61,495 bases of DNA from Nocardioides sp. CFH 31398 (GCF_022436705.1 NZ_JAKUHT010000034.1:1-61495), one strand, 5' to 3'; counted from the stretch's first letter, positions 8,786 through 18,635 are shown. Numbers and translations are program-made. Notes: a model not told the origin generated them from the letters alone.

Positions 8786-9790
8786 ATGACGAAGCTCGCA
8801 GCCCCGCTCCGGACGGCGGCGCTCCTCGCCGCGGGCGGCCTCGCGCTCAGCGCCTGCAGCGGCGTGCAGAACACCGCGGGCGGCAGCGGCGGCGGGGACA
8901 CCTACCCCACCGGTTCCGTCGAGATGCTCGTCGGCGCCGACCCGGGCGGCTCGTCCGACCTGATCAGCCGCGCGGTCTCCGACGGGCTCGGCAACGAGCT
9001 CGACGGCAGCTTCCCGGTGATCAACCGTCCCGGCGCGAACGGCGCCCTGGCCGCCGGCGAGCTCGAGAACGCCGAGCCCGACGGCTCGACCATCGCCATC
9101 CAGAACGCCTCGCTGTTCGCGATCACCCCGCTCGCCGTCCCCGAGGACGAGGCCACCAGCATCGACGACTTCGACGTCGTCGGCGGCGTCTCCCGCGACG
9201 ACTACGTGCTCGTCACCAACGCCGACTCCGAGTACCAGTCGCTGGAGGACCTCGAGGGCGCCGGCTCGCTGCGCTACGGCACCACCGGCGTCGGCACCGG
9301 CTCCCAGCTCGCCCAGGCGCTGCTGTTCGGCGACCTCGGCGTCGACGCGACCGACGTCCCCTTCGACGGCGGCTCGCCCACGCTGACCGCCGTCCTCGGC
9401 GGCCAGGTCGACGTCGCCGCCCTGCAGATCGGCGAGGCGATCGAGAACGTCGAGTCCGGCAACCTCACCCCGCTCATGGTCTTCGGCCCCGAGCGCGTCG
9501 AGTTCCTCCCCGACGTCCCCACCGCCACCGAGGAGGGACTCGAGGTCGAGGTCGCGCAGTACCGGTTCATGACCGTGCCGACCGGCACGCCGTCCGAGGT
9601 GACCGACCGCCTCACCGAGGGCATGGAGGCGACGTTCGCCACCGACGAGTACCAGGCCTTCAACGAGCAGAACAGCCTCACCCCGATGGAGATCAGCGGC
9701 GACGAGGTCGTCGCCCAGCTGGAGGAGGACCGGGAGCGGTACGCCGGTCTCATCGAGGAGTACGGCATCAACCTGGGCGACGCGTCCTGA
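8786..9790 (+). CDS. tctC: Tripartite tricarboxylate transporter substrate-binding lipoprotein
   Basis: A 334-residue Bug/TctC-type binding protein for an organic acid, delivering it to the TctA/TctB membrane pair. It has a lipoprotein signal ending in LALSAC (Cys near residue 24), then a Ser/Gly linker. Family hallmarks are VEMLVGADPGGSSDLISRAV near the mature N-terminus and RPGANGALAAGEL. ATG 8786 is preceded by AGGAG at good spacing, and the signal peptide starts there. It is the first gene of a five-gene operon (tctC, tctB, tctA, usp, gudD paralogue). The ligand is probably a hexarate such as glucarate, inferred from the enzyme in the same operon. Confidence 0.88.
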   Translation: MTKLAAPLRTAALLAAGGLALSACSGVQNTAGGSGGGDTYPTGSVEMLVGADPGGSSDLISRAVSDGLGNELDGSFPVINRPGANGALAAGELENAEPDGSTIAIQNASLFAITPLAVPEDEATSIDDFDVVGGVSRDDYVLVTNADSEYQSLEDLEGAGSLRYGTTGVGTGSQLAQALLFGDLGVDATDVPFDGGSPTLTAVLGGQVDVAALQIGEAIENVESGNLTPLMVFGPERVEFLPDVPTATEEGLEVEVAQYRFMTVPTGTPSEVTDRLTEGMEATFATDEYQAFNEQNSLTPMEISGDEVVAQLEEDRERYAGLIEEYGINLGDAS

Positions 9791-9858
9791 CGCTCGGGCC
9801 GGTGCACGAGCAGGGAGGGACCACGATGACCGTCGTACGAGCAGAGGGAGGAGCCGCC

Positions 9859-10413
9859 ATGAGCGACCCGAAGCGTGCCGAGGCCCAGCAGACGGCCGAG
9901 ACCCCGGCGCCTGACCTCCTCGACGAGATCCAGGCCGAGGTCGCCAAGGACCTCGAGGACGAGAAGGACCCCGGCGGGACGGCGTACCAGGTCGTCGGCG
10001 CCCTCGTCGGCCTGGCGCTCGGCGTCGGCGGCATCGTGCTCTCGCTCGGCTACGGCCTCGGAACGCTCCGTGAGCCCGGCGCCGGGATGTGGCCGCTGAT
10101 CGTCAGCGTCCTCATCACCGTCCTGTCCGCCGCGCTGCTCGTGGTCGGCCGCACGCTCGACGACTCCGAGCGCTTCCGCAGGGCGAGCCTGCTGCCGGCC
10201 GTCGGCGCGGCGACGTTCGTCGCGCTGGCGTTCCTCATGCCGGTGATTGGCTTCGAGATCCCCGCCCTGCTGCTGTGCGTGGTGTGGCTGCGGTTCCTCG
10301 GCGGCGAGACCTGGCGCAGCACGATCGTGGTCTCGGTCGTCACCGTCGCCGCGTTCTACGCCCTGTTCCTCTACGGGCTGCGCGTGCCGCTGCCCCACCT
10401 CTTCGCCTTCTAG
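9859..10413 (+). CDS. tctB: Tripartite tricarboxylate transporter small membrane subunit
   Basis: A 184-residue TctB-type integral membrane protein. It has an acidic cytoplasmic N-terminus (about 40 residues), then about four hydrophobic helices: VVGALVGLALGVGGIVLSLG, MWPLIVSVLITVLSAALLVV, VGAATFVALAFLMPVIGF, and a paired STIVVSVVTVAAFYALFLYG. The start is ambiguous. ATG 9859 and ATG 9826 both have GGAGG-type sites about seven bases upstream; 9859 gives the more typical cytoplasmic head, and the longer form adds 11 residues. It lies between tctC and tctA, as usual in this family. Confidence 0.85.
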   Translation: MSDPKRAEAQQTAETPAPDLLDEIQAEVAKDLEDEKDPGGTAYQVVGALVGLALGVGGIVLSLGYGLGTLREPGAGMWPLIVSVLITVLSAALLVVGRTLDDSERFRRASLLPAVGAATFVALAFLMPVIGFEIPALLLCVVWLRFLGGETWRSTIVVSVVTVAAFYALFLYGLRVPLPHLFAF

Positions 10414-10428
10414 GCCCGGGAGCTCCAC

Positions 10429-11958
10429 ATGGACGTCAACGCCTTCGTCGAGGGGTTCGGGGTGGTCCTCCAACCCTCGAACCTGCTGTTCTGCCTCATC
10501 GGCGTGCTGATCGGCATGTTCATCGGGGTCCTGCCCGGCCTCGGCCCGGCGGCGACGATCGCGATCCTGCTGCCGGTCACGTACACGATCGAGGACCCGG
10601 TCACGGTCGTGATCATGCTCGCCGGCATCTACTACGGCGCGCAGTACGGCGGCACGATCACCTCGGTCCTCCTGCGGCTGCCGGGGGAGGCCTCCAGCGT
10701 CGTCACCGTCTTCGACGGGTTCGCGCTGGCCAAGAAGGGCAAGGCAGGGACGGCGCTCGGCATCGCCGCCATCGGTTCCTTCACCGGCGCCACCGTCTCG
10801 ATCATCCTGATGTCGCTGATCGCCCCGCTCATCGCGGGGTGGGCGCTGGGCTTCGGTCCGCCGGAGTACGCCGCTCTCGCGCTGCTCGGCGTCCTGCTCG
10901 TCGCCACCGTCGGCAACGGCAACGCCCTCAAGGCCCTCATCACCGCCGCCGTCGGCCTGCTGCTCGCCACGCTCGGCCGGGACTCCTTCACCGGCACCGA
11001 GCGCTTCACCTTCGACAGCCTGCAGCTCGCGGACGGCCTGAACTTCGTCGTCATCGCGATGGGCCTGTTCGGCGTCGCGGAGATCCTGCATAACCTCGAG
11101 CAGCGCGCCGGCAAGGCGCAGCCGCCGGCCGTCGTCGGCAACGTCTGGCCGAACAAGGCCGAGCTCAAGCAGTCCTCCGGTGCCATCGGACGCGGCTCGG
11201 TCATCGGCTTCGTGCTCGGCGTGCTGCCGGGTGGCGGCGCAGTCCTCGCCTCGCTCGTGGCGTACGCCGCAGAGAAGCGCCGCGCGAAGGACCCGTCCCG
11301 GTTCGGCCGCGGCGCCATCGAGGGCGTCGCCGCCCCGGAGACTGCGAACAACGCGGCCGCGACGTCGTCCTTCATCCCGCTGCTGACGCTCGGCATCCCG
11401 GCGAACGCCTCGATCGCGATGCTGTACGCCGCGCTGCTGATCGCCGGTGTCCGGGTCGGCCCGTCGCTGGTCGAGGACAACCCGGACATCTTCTGGGGCG
11501 TGATCAACTCGATGTACATCGGCAACCTGTTCCTCCTGCTGCTGAGCATCCCGCTGGTGGGGATCTTCGTCCGGTTGCTGCGGGTGCGCCCGGCGATCCT
11601 CGCCCCGCTGACCGCGCTGATCACCGTGCTCGGCGTCTACACGCTGAACAACTCGGTCTTCGACATCTTCGTGATGATGTTCTTCGGCGTCGTCGGCTAC
11701 CTGATGAAGAAGACCGGCTTCGAGCCCGGCCCGCTGGTGCTGGCGTTCGTGCTCGGCGCGCTCGTCGAGGACAACTTCCGCCGCTCCATGCTGATCTTCG
11801 GCGGCGACCCGCTCGGGTTCTTCACCCGGCCGATCTCTGCGACGCTGCTGGTGGTCTTCGTGATCGTGGCGGTGCTGCCGCTGGTCAAGCTGGTCCTGGA
11901 CCGTCGTACCGCCGCCCTGGCGCACGACAACTCCAAGCGAGAGGACGTCACGCTGTGA
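10429..11958 (+). CDS. tctA: Tripartite tricarboxylate transporter large membrane subunit
   Basis: A 509-residue polytopic TctA-type permease, the main translocation subunit of the secondary TTT transporter. The family signature GVLPGLGPAATIAILLPVTY near residues 33-52 and its internal repeat GVLPGGGAVLASLVAYAAEK near 259-278 are both visible, as is PETANNAAATSSFIPLLTLGIP. About 12 hydrophobic segments can be traced. ATG 10429 follows a GGGAGC site. The stop overlaps the next gene by four bases (GTGA), so the stress-protein gene is translationally coupled to it. Transport is presumably driven by an ion gradient, as known for the family. Confidence 0.92.
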   Translation: MDVNAFVEGFGVVLQPSNLLFCLIGVLIGMFIGVLPGLGPAATIAILLPVTYTIEDPVTVVIMLAGIYYGAQYGGTITSVLLRLPGEASSVVTVFDGFALAKKGKAGTALGIAAIGSFTGATVSIILMSLIAPLIAGWALGFGPPEYAALALLGVLLVATVGNGNALKALITAAVGLLLATLGRDSFTGTERFTFDSLQLADGLNFVVIAMGLFGVAEILHNLEQRAGKAQPPAVVGNVWPNKAELKQSSGAIGRGSVIGFVLGVLPGGGAVLASLVAYAAEKRRAKDPSRFGRGAIEGVAAPETANNAAATSSFIPLLTLGIPANASIAMLYAALLIAGVRVGPSLVEDNPDIFWGVINSMYIGNLFLLLLSIPLVGIFVRLLRVRPAILAPLTALITVLGVYTLNNSVFDIFVMMFFGVVGYLMKKTGFEPGPLVLAFVLGALVEDNFRRSMLIFGGDPLGFFTRPISATLLVVFVIVAVLPLVKLVLDRRTAALAHDNSKREDVTL

Positions 11959-12347
11959 CCATCCTGATCGGATACGTCCCCACCCCCGAGGGCGAGGCCG
12001 CCCTGGACGCCGGCCTGCGCGAGGCCGGCCTGCGCGGCGAGGACGCCGTCATCCTCAACAGCCCCCGCCGCGGCGTTCCCGTCGACGGCTCGCTGCTCGA
12101 CTCCGCCGCGAGCTCCACGCTGATCCAGCGCGCGAAGGACGCCGGCGTCACCGCAACCGTCGACCAGGCCGAGCACGGCTCGCACCTCGTCGACACCTTC
12201 GTGAGCCTCGCCGAGAAGCACTCCGTCACCCTCGCCGTCATCGGCCTGCGCCGTCGTACGCCGGTCGGCAAGCTCGTCATGGGCAGCAACGCCCAGCGCC
12301 TGCTCCTCGAGCTGCCCGTCCCGGTGCTGGCGGTGAAGCCGAGCTGA
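11955..12347 (+). CDS. Universal stress protein (UspA-type) in transporter operon
   Basis: A 130-residue single-domain UspA-fold protein. It starts MTILIGYVPTPEGEAAL. The C-terminal part has the nucleotide-binding pattern G-x2-R-x-TPVGKLVMGSNAQRLL followed by VPVLAVKPS, the usual G-2x-G-9x-G(S/T) region. GTG 11955 overlaps the tctA stop and the gene's own stop shares one base with the next ATG (TGATG), so it is embedded in the transport operon. USP-like proteins beside TTT or TRAP transporters are known and may regulate transport by binding ATP; a role here is inferred. Confidence 0.85.
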   Translation: MTILIGYVPTPEGEAALDAGLREAGLRGEDAVILNSPRRGVPVDGSLLDSAASSTLIQRAKDAGVTATVDQAEHGSHLVDTFVSLAEKHSVTLAVIGLRRRTPVGKLVMGSNAQRLLLELPVPVLAVKPS

Positions 12348-13624
12348 TGTCCGCCCTCTCGACCACCCGTGTGTCACGGGTGGTGATCACCCCTGTCGCC
12401 TTCGCGGACCCGCCCCTGCTCAACGTCGTCGGCGTCCACCAGCCGTGGGCGCTCCGGGCGATCGTCGAGGTCCACACCGACGACGGCCTGCTCGGCCTGG
12501 GGGAGACGTACGGCGACGACGCCCAGCTCGCCCGCCTGCGGGCGGTGGCCGACGAGCTCGGCGGCCACTCGGCGTACGACCTCATCGGCCTGCGCCGCCT
12601 CGTCACCACCGTCCTCGCGAAGGAGACCGGCGGCCAGGCGGGGGCGTCGTTCGGCGGGATGCTGGACGTCGACTCCGCCGTCGACGTCGTCTACTCGCCG
12701 TTCGAGGTGGCGCTGCTCGACATCCAGGGACGCCGCGCCGGCGTCCCCGTCGCCGATCTGCTCGGCGGCCGCGCCCGCGACGACGTGCCGTTCTCCGGCT
12801 ACCTCTTCTACAAGTGGGCCGGCCACCCAGGCGCCGAGCCGGACGCCTGGGGCGAGGCCCTCGACCCCGACGGCATCGTCGCCCAGGCCCACAGGATGGT
12901 CGACGGGTGGGGCTTCGGCTCGCTGAAGCTGAAGGGCGGCGTCTTCGAGCCCGAGGCCGAGTGCGAGGCCATCGAGGCGCTCGCCGCCGCCTTCCCCGGC
13001 ATGCCGCTGCGCCTGGACCCGAACGGCGCCTGGACGCCGCCGACGTCCATCAGGGTCGCGGAGCGGCTGGCGGACACCCTGGAGTACCTCGAGGACCCCA
13101 CCCCCGGCATTCCCGGCATGGCCGAGGTGGCGGCGTCCTCACCGCTGCCGCTGGCGACGAACATGTGCGTCATCGCCCTGGACCACCTGCCCCCGGCGGT
13201 CGCCCAGGATGCGGTGCAGGTCGTGCTGAGCGACCACCACCTGTGGGGCGGGCTGAAGCGCTCGGCGCTGCTGGCCGGGATCTGCCAGGTGTGGGGGATG
13301 GGGCTCTCGATGCACTCCAACTCCCACCTCGGTGTCAGCCTCGCCGCGATGGTGCAGCTCGCCGCGTCGTGCGAGAACCTCACCTACGCCTGCGACACCC
13401 ACTACCCGTGGAAGACCCAGGACCTCATCGTCCCTGGCGCCCTGACGTTCTCCGGCGGCTCCGTCGCCGTGCCGCGTACGCCGGGCCTCGGCGTCGAGCT
13501 CGACCGCGACATGCTCGGGGTGCTGCACGAGCAGTGGCAGGTCTGCGGGTTCCGCGAGCGCGCGGATACGGCGTACATGCGGAGTGTTGAGCCGGGGTTC
13601 GAGGTAAACACCACAAGGTGGTGA
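12347..13624 (+). CDS. Glucarate dehydratase paralogue (enolase superfamily)
   Basis: A 425-residue GudD-family enzyme, diverged from the minus-strand gudD. The catalytic set is intact: K194-x-K196 (LKLKGG), D224 (LDPNGA), E249 (LEDP), N272 (ATNM), D296 (LSDHHLW) and H323 (SMHSNSH). The N-terminal capping domain differs strongly from the paralogue (VGVHQPWALRAIVEVHTDDG), which governs substrate choice in this superfamily, so it may act on another hexarate or on the epimer. It is the last gene of the tct operon, and its start overlaps the stress-protein stop by one base. A decayed fragment resembling its 3' region lies at 18894-18955. Confidence 0.88.
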   Translation: MSALSTTRVSRVVITPVAFADPPLLNVVGVHQPWALRAIVEVHTDDGLLGLGETYGDDAQLARLRAVADELGGHSAYDLIGLRRLVTTVLAKETGGQAGASFGGMLDVDSAVDVVYSPFEVALLDIQGRRAGVPVADLLGGRARDDVPFSGYLFYKWAGHPGAEPDAWGEALDPDGIVAQAHRMVDGWGFGSLKLKGGVFEPEAECEAIEALAAAFPGMPLRLDPNGAWTPPTSIRVAERLADTLEYLEDPTPGIPGMAEVAASSPLPLATNMCVIALDHLPPAVAQDAVQVVLSDHHLWGGLKRSALLAGICQVWGMGLSMHSNSHLGVSLAAMVQLAASCENLTYACDTHYPWKTQDLIVPGALTFSGGSVAVPRTPGLGVELDRDMLGVLHEQWQVCGFRERADTAYMRSVEPGFEVNTTRW

Positions 13625-13749
13625 CGGCGGCTCCCTCAGCTCAAGCGGACCAATCTGTGCTGCATTATCGTATCCCGGGCAACGTGGGGTGACTTGGCCC
13701 GGCGTCGATGGCGATGCAGGCGACAGGAATCCTGGCGTCTCAGGACGCG

Positions 13750-16038
13750 CTATGTAAGCGCCGCAGGATCAACTCCGGTGGCCATACACATCCGCTCGAA
13801 GTGTTCGCTGTCCACAGCTTGCAGAAACTCCATACAGCGTCGGATCTGACCGTGAACCGCGCGCGCGTCAAGAACGTCGACCGTCTCGCTTCCTTCGCCG
13901 TGGGAGTAGCGGTTACAAAAGTCATAAACGTCGCGATATGGCTCCCCGTCCTGCTCCTTGACCATGGCCTCTAGCGCTCGCGAGAAATCGCCTAGGTGCG
14001 GGGCCTTGTAACTGGCGAACACCTCGAGAATTCGTCGAGTTGCGTTTGGGAGCAGGAACAGGCGTTCGTGGTCTTCAGAGTCCGCCACGCCGGCCATCAC
14101 CATTGCGAAGAGGTACGAGTACTCGGAAGTATTATTGAGCAGCAGGCGCGGCAGTTTGCCTACCTTTGACCGACGGCCGCCGTCCGATGAGGCTGCGTAC
14201 ATCTCCAAGAAAGATACCTTCGGAAAGCGAATCTCATCGGCGTTTCCTTGAGTCATGCGTTTCATCGACTTTCCCCATGCGCTGTTCTGTGATTTTACAA
14301 ACAACCGGAGCAAACTGAAGTCATGCGTTAGTACGATGTACTGCCCAAAAATCTTCAGGGTGTCGATGAGCCACTGGTGGGTGGCGAACAGCGCCTCGCG
14401 ATCAAGCGAGCTCGAAGGGTCGTCGATTACAACGATCCGCTGCGATGGGTCACCGCCGGGCACCTGTTCGTCCTCGAGCTTTCTCAAGAAGTACAGCAGG
14501 GACAAGGTGGTTCGCTCGCCCTCGCTGAGGTCGGTACCAGGCGTGTCACCACGCCGGCAGGCGTATGACTTGCCGTCCGCAGTGACTGCCACGGTGAGAT
14601 GGTCCTTACCGTAGACGCGAGCGAGATCACGAGTAAGCGTGTCGGCCATATCCTTAGTCGTGAACTGGGCCTCTCGAACCTTTTCCAATCGAGTCTCTGC
14701 GAGCGCGGCCGCTTTTTTGCGGGTCGCGGTCATTTCGGCAAGGTCTGCGGCCTGCTTCTCGAGGGCTTGGAAAGCTACGCTCTCTGAACCAATGAGATGG
14801 GCGAGAACGGCCTCCTTCCGCTGGGTCGTCACCTCCTCGTGGCGACGCGCCTGATCGTTGTGTTCGTCGACGGCTTGAGTGAGCACCGTCGTGGACGGCG
14901 CGTCCGAGAGAACTTGCCAATCCGGTGCCGCGGGCGTCGCACTTGGGTCCGCCGCCTTGGCATCAAGTACGCTCATAACGGCTTCAAGGGCATAGATGCG
15001 CGAATTGACGTCGTCTGTGGCGAGCGTCAGGGCGTCGGCATACGGCCCCTGGAGGTCGCCCGCAAGACTCGTGACAGTCGGCAAGGATGCGTGCCAGCCG
15101 CTGATCGCCTGCTTCTCGCGCGTCATCACGACAAGGAGCTCCTTCGCCTTGCTACGGATGTTGAGCCAGCTCTCATCGAAGTGCCGTGCCAGCTGCGCCC
15201 GGCGTTTCTCAGAGACCAGTCCATCGCAGAACAAGCAGTGGTCGACACCTTCGTGTAGGGCTAGCCCGCGCTCAACCCATGTTTGCTGGATCGGATTGCC
15301 GTCGAGCGCCGCGATGGCGACCCGCGTCGGCGTCTCCGCGAGCAGATCCGCAAGGTCAGCGAGCTTGCTGGCAGCGCCCGCGGGAGGCGGAACTACGTCG
15401 GCGACCGGCGCCGGTGCGCCCTCGCCCAACCGCTTCAAGGCCTCTGAGTGGACCTCGCTGTCCGGGATTTCGCCTCTGAAGGAACGGAGATCCTCTTGCA
15501 CCTTCGGGACGCTGTAGCGATTCCTCGTGAAGTGGTTGTAGTCGAACGCCCTAAGCTGGGCGACGATTCTGTCCTGAACGCCTTTCGCTAACGCATTGAC
15601 CTTGCTAGCGGCGGCGACACGCTGCTTCTCAGCCCCGTCTGCCTGCTCACGCAGGGTCGCGATCTCTTCGACCAGCCGCTCCTCCTCTTCCTTTGCATCA
15701 ATGGCCTCACGTCCCAACGTCACGATTGCCGAGGCGCTGGCGCCGTCGAGGAACGCGGAGAGGTTTCCCTCGACCCACTTTCGTGTGAATACCGCCATCG
15801 CAGGCGACGGACTTGTCCCGCCTGTAGCGACGTTGGTGCGCTGCTTATCGTCGCCCTCCCACACCACGCTGGTCGCGGCAGAGTCCTCCGCGAGGCTCAA
15901 CAGCAGTTCAGACAAGGTCGATTTGCCGCTTCCATTGTGGCCGTAGACGACCGTCTTACAACCGGCCGGGAGGTCCTCTGGCCAGAACCCGCTATCCAGT
16001 GACCGCCAGGGGTCCTTGATGTCCAGTCGGCGCAACAT
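13750..16038 (-). CDS. RloC/PrrC-like AAA_13 ATPase, candidate anticodon nuclease
   Basis: A 762-residue SMC/Rad50-like ATPase of the AAA_13 group. Walker A GHNGSGKST spans 33-41, the ABC signature LSEGERT 504-510, Walker B IVVIDD 535-540 and the H-loop His about 572. Between them is a charged coiled-coil region with a single zinc-hook-like C268-x2-C271 (HCLFCDG). The C-terminal region has R668-x3-E672 (RRILE) and, 41 residues on, H713 (NRYSHG), matching the R-x3-E...H triad of PrrC/RloC anticodon nucleases, which are HEPN-like. Such proteins cut tRNA during phage attack. It is divergent from the DUF4209 gene. ATG 16038 has an in-frame TAG 12 bases upstream and only a weak ribosome site. The nuclease role is inferred. 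Confidence 0.75.
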   Translation of the reverse strand: MLRRLDIKDPWRSLDSGFWPEDLPAGCKTVVYGHNGSGKSTLSELLLSLAEDSAATSVVWEGDDKQRTNVATGGTSPSPAMAVFTRKWVEGNLSAFLDGASASAIVTLGREAIDAKEEEERLVEEIATLREQADGAEKQRVAAASKVNALAKGVQDRIVAQLRAFDYNHFTRNRYSVPKVQEDLRSFRGEIPDSEVHSEALKRLGEGAPAPVADVVPPPAGAASKLADLADLLAETPTRVAIAALDGNPIQQTWVERGLALHEGVDHCLFCDGLVSEKRRAQLARHFDESWLNIRSKAKELLVVMTREKQAISGWHASLPTVTSLAGDLQGPYADALTLATDDVNSRIYALEAVMSVLDAKAADPSATPAAPDWQVLSDAPSTTVLTQAVDEHNDQARRHEEVTTQRKEAVLAHLIGSESVAFQALEKQAADLAEMTATRKKAAALAETRLEKVREAQFTTKDMADTLTRDLARVYGKDHLTVAVTADGKSYACRRGDTPGTDLSEGERTTLSLLYFLRKLEDEQVPGGDPSQRIVVIDDPSSSLDREALFATHQWLIDTLKIFGQYIVLTHDFSLLRLFVKSQNSAWGKSMKRMTQGNADEIRFPKVSFLEMYAASSDGGRRSKVGKLPRLLLNNTSEYSYLFAMVMAGVADSEDHERLFLLPNATRRILEVFASYKAPHLGDFSRALEAMVKEQDGEPYRDVYDFCNRYSHGEGSETVDVLDARAVHGQIRRCMEFLQAVDSEHFERMCMATGVDPAALT

Positions 16039-16050
16039 GGCTAGAACCTA

Positions 16051-16559
<509 letters not shown>

Positions 16560-18635
16560 ATGACGAGTCCACCGCACGACCCGTCCCCGCCGATCCCCGC
16601 ACCTGCGACCGGCCACGACTCAGACGCACGGGCCGAAGCTGACCTCGCGACGCCCGCCGCGGACCTCACCGACACGAGCCCGGCACGCGACCCGGAGTGC
16701 GTGGACGGTGACGAGCCCGTCCCTCCGGACCCCTACGTCTTCGAACCGGACGACCTCGATCCCGCAACCGCGGTCCTCGATGTCGTCTTCGCCGACCTGG
16801 TCGATGGTTGGGGATGCTGGAGCCTGGTCGAGCAAGCCGTGGCCGAACTCGACCCGGCTCCACCCACACCGCTTATCAACGCGCTCCGCGATACCTGCGT
16901 ACACGGGCTCACCGTCTCCACGCTGGGTCAACTTCCCGACTGCACATTCGGCAGCGACAGCCAGTTCTCCTGGGCCGGCGTGGTCCCCATCGCGGACAGC
17001 GACCCGGAACTTATCGCGCTCTGGCGAGCCGTGCGTCCCGTCCTGACCGCACCCGCCGCACGAGCTCGCATCAACGACCTGCTGTTCACCGTCCGCGACG
17101 GGAAGGTCGGCACCCACGCGCGCGACGCCATCAACGCCTACCTCGAAGCCATCGACGGACGGGTTGATGACCTCTCCACCACGGCATGCCTGATGCGAGC
17201 CCGGTCCCTCGCACGCCTCACTCGCAACACCACAGCCGAAGAAGCGGTGCTCGCCGAACTGCACCGTCGAACCAGCGAACTACTCGCGGGCGACGGCATG
17301 TCTCATCCCGGAGTCCTCTACCCCCTCATCTCAGCCCTATGCGAGCCAACCCAGGCCTCAGTCCCGGCAGACGCCCCCACACCAAGCCAGTACCTAGACC
17401 AGATGGCAGCTGTCGAGGTCCGCGGTCACCTGGCGGCAGAACTCGCCACCCTGCGGCGGCGGCAGGCCGCCGCCGAGCACGGCAACGGAACACCTGAGCT
17501 CGCCGCACGGATACGGGAGATCGACCTCGATCAGGTCGAGGCGCACCACCGGAACTCTGCACGAGCCACACATCCAGCCTCACGCATGCATCACCTCAAG
17601 GAGGCGATCCAACTCGCGGACAGCCGCGGACTCACCGCCCGCGCGGCCGAGTTGACCGCAGAGATGCAAACCATCAGTCCCGATGATCTCGCCATGGAAG
17701 TCATCCGCACCGAAAGCGCCCTTCCAGCCTGGGTTCCAGAAAGCTACCTAGCACGATTTACACGCTCACCCGACTGGCGCGCCGCGCTCGGCTACTTCTT
17801 CACCTCCGAGGTCCCCAGTGGCGACGTCACGGATTTGCGCTCCTCCGCGCGACCGCTCTGGAGCATGTTGTCGAGGCTATTCCCGACCGCTCTCCACGGA
17901 GCCGACGGGCTACCGGTCGTCACACTCAACTCCGACGAAGCCAAGGCAAAGCACGATCTGGCCCAAGTGACCCAGATGCGGGCCGAGTTTCATGGCCGGA
18001 ACCTCGCGATCGCACTAGTACGCATGCAGACCAGATACGGCCGACCGAGCACCGACGATATCACCGGTCTCCTGCTCGATCTCGGGGCAGCAGACACACG
18101 TCTGGCGCGGAGCCTCGCCCGCGGATTACACCACTTCTGGAATGAAGACTACGAAGCATCGGTCCACGTCGTACTTCCCAAGATCGAAGCAGCCGCACGT
18201 GGCTTGCTCCGCAGCCTGGACGAGGGCATCTACCGCGTCCAAGCTGGCAAGGACCCGGGAGGTTATGTGGGGCTGTACAGCCTTCTGGAGAACCTCGAGC
18301 GGCTCGCCCTGGACGAGTCATGGGCATGGTTCTTGAGGTGGCTCTTGCTGGGACCCATCGGCGTCAACCTTCGCAACGAGGTCGCCCACGGGTTCGTTTG
18401 CGACATCAGCCCGACGTACGCGGCACTCGTCCTACGCGCAGCTGCAGTACTCATCGTCGCCGCACCCCAAGCCACCGACGTCGGCCGCAGCGTCGCAGTG
18501 AGGCCCACCACTCCGACGAGCGCCGCGGCCATCCGCGCCCTCGACCACGTGTTCACCCAAGCCCTCGACATCGCCATCACCGTCGAGCGGCACACACGCC
18601 GGGCGCTCGCGTCCGTATGTCGCGCGCTCGATTAG
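16560..18635 (+). CDS. DUF4209 protein with HEPN-type RNxxxHG motif
   Basis: A 691-residue cytoplasmic protein. A disordered Pro/Asp-rich N-terminus (about 1-65) precedes a long helical region, with a C-terminal DUF4209-like part. The key motif is R605-N606-E-V-A-H610-G611 in NLRNEVAHGF. DUF4209 is defined by RNxxxHG, which is also the catalytic signature of HEPN ribonucleases. Upstream of it, LPKIEAAARGLLRSL and YSLLENLERLAL fit the rest of that domain. ATG 16560 was chosen because the protein becomes acidic and regular there; an in-frame extension of 64 residues upstream is Arg-rich and leader-like. It sits back-to-back with an RloC-like ATPase, which suggests RNA cleavage in defence. The function is inferred. 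Confidence 0.72.
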   Translation: MTSPPHDPSPPIPAPATGHDSDARAEADLATPAADLTDTSPARDPECVDGDEPVPPDPYVFEPDDLDPATAVLDVVFADLVDGWGCWSLVEQAVAELDPAPPTPLINALRDTCVHGLTVSTLGQLPDCTFGSDSQFSWAGVVPIADSDPELIALWRAVRPVLTAPAARARINDLLFTVRDGKVGTHARDAINAYLEAIDGRVDDLSTTACLMRARSLARLTRNTTAEEAVLAELHRRTSELLAGDGMSHPGVLYPLISALCEPTQASVPADAPTPSQYLDQMAAVEVRGHLAAELATLRRRQAAAEHGNGTPELAARIREIDLDQVEAHHRNSARATHPASRMHHLKEAIQLADSRGLTARAAELTAEMQTISPDDLAMEVIRTESALPAWVPESYLARFTRSPDWRAALGYFFTSEVPSGDVTDLRSSARPLWSMLSRLFPTALHGADGLPVVTLNSDEAKAKHDLAQVTQMRAEFHGRNLAIALVRMQTRYGRPSTDDITGLLLDLGAADTRLARSLARGLHHFWNEDYEASVHVVLPKIEAAARGLLRSLDEGIYRVQAGKDPGGYVGLYSLLENLERLALDESWAWFLRWLLLGPIGVNLRNEVAHGFVCDISPTYAALVLRAAAVLIVAAPQATDVGRSVAVRPTTPTSAAAIRALDHVFTQALDIAITVERHTRRALASVCRALD

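Noticed and set aside
9274..11925. 883-residue minus-strand frame opposite tctC-tctA
   Set aside because: It is Asp/Glu/Arg/Gln low-complexity, as expected from the complement of high-GC coding sequence, and the plus-strand frames are clear transporter genes.
13675..13702. CCGGGC...GCCCGG hairpin between gudD and the ATPase gene
   Set aside because: It has a six-base stem with a 16-base loop and no T-tract; too weak to call a terminator.
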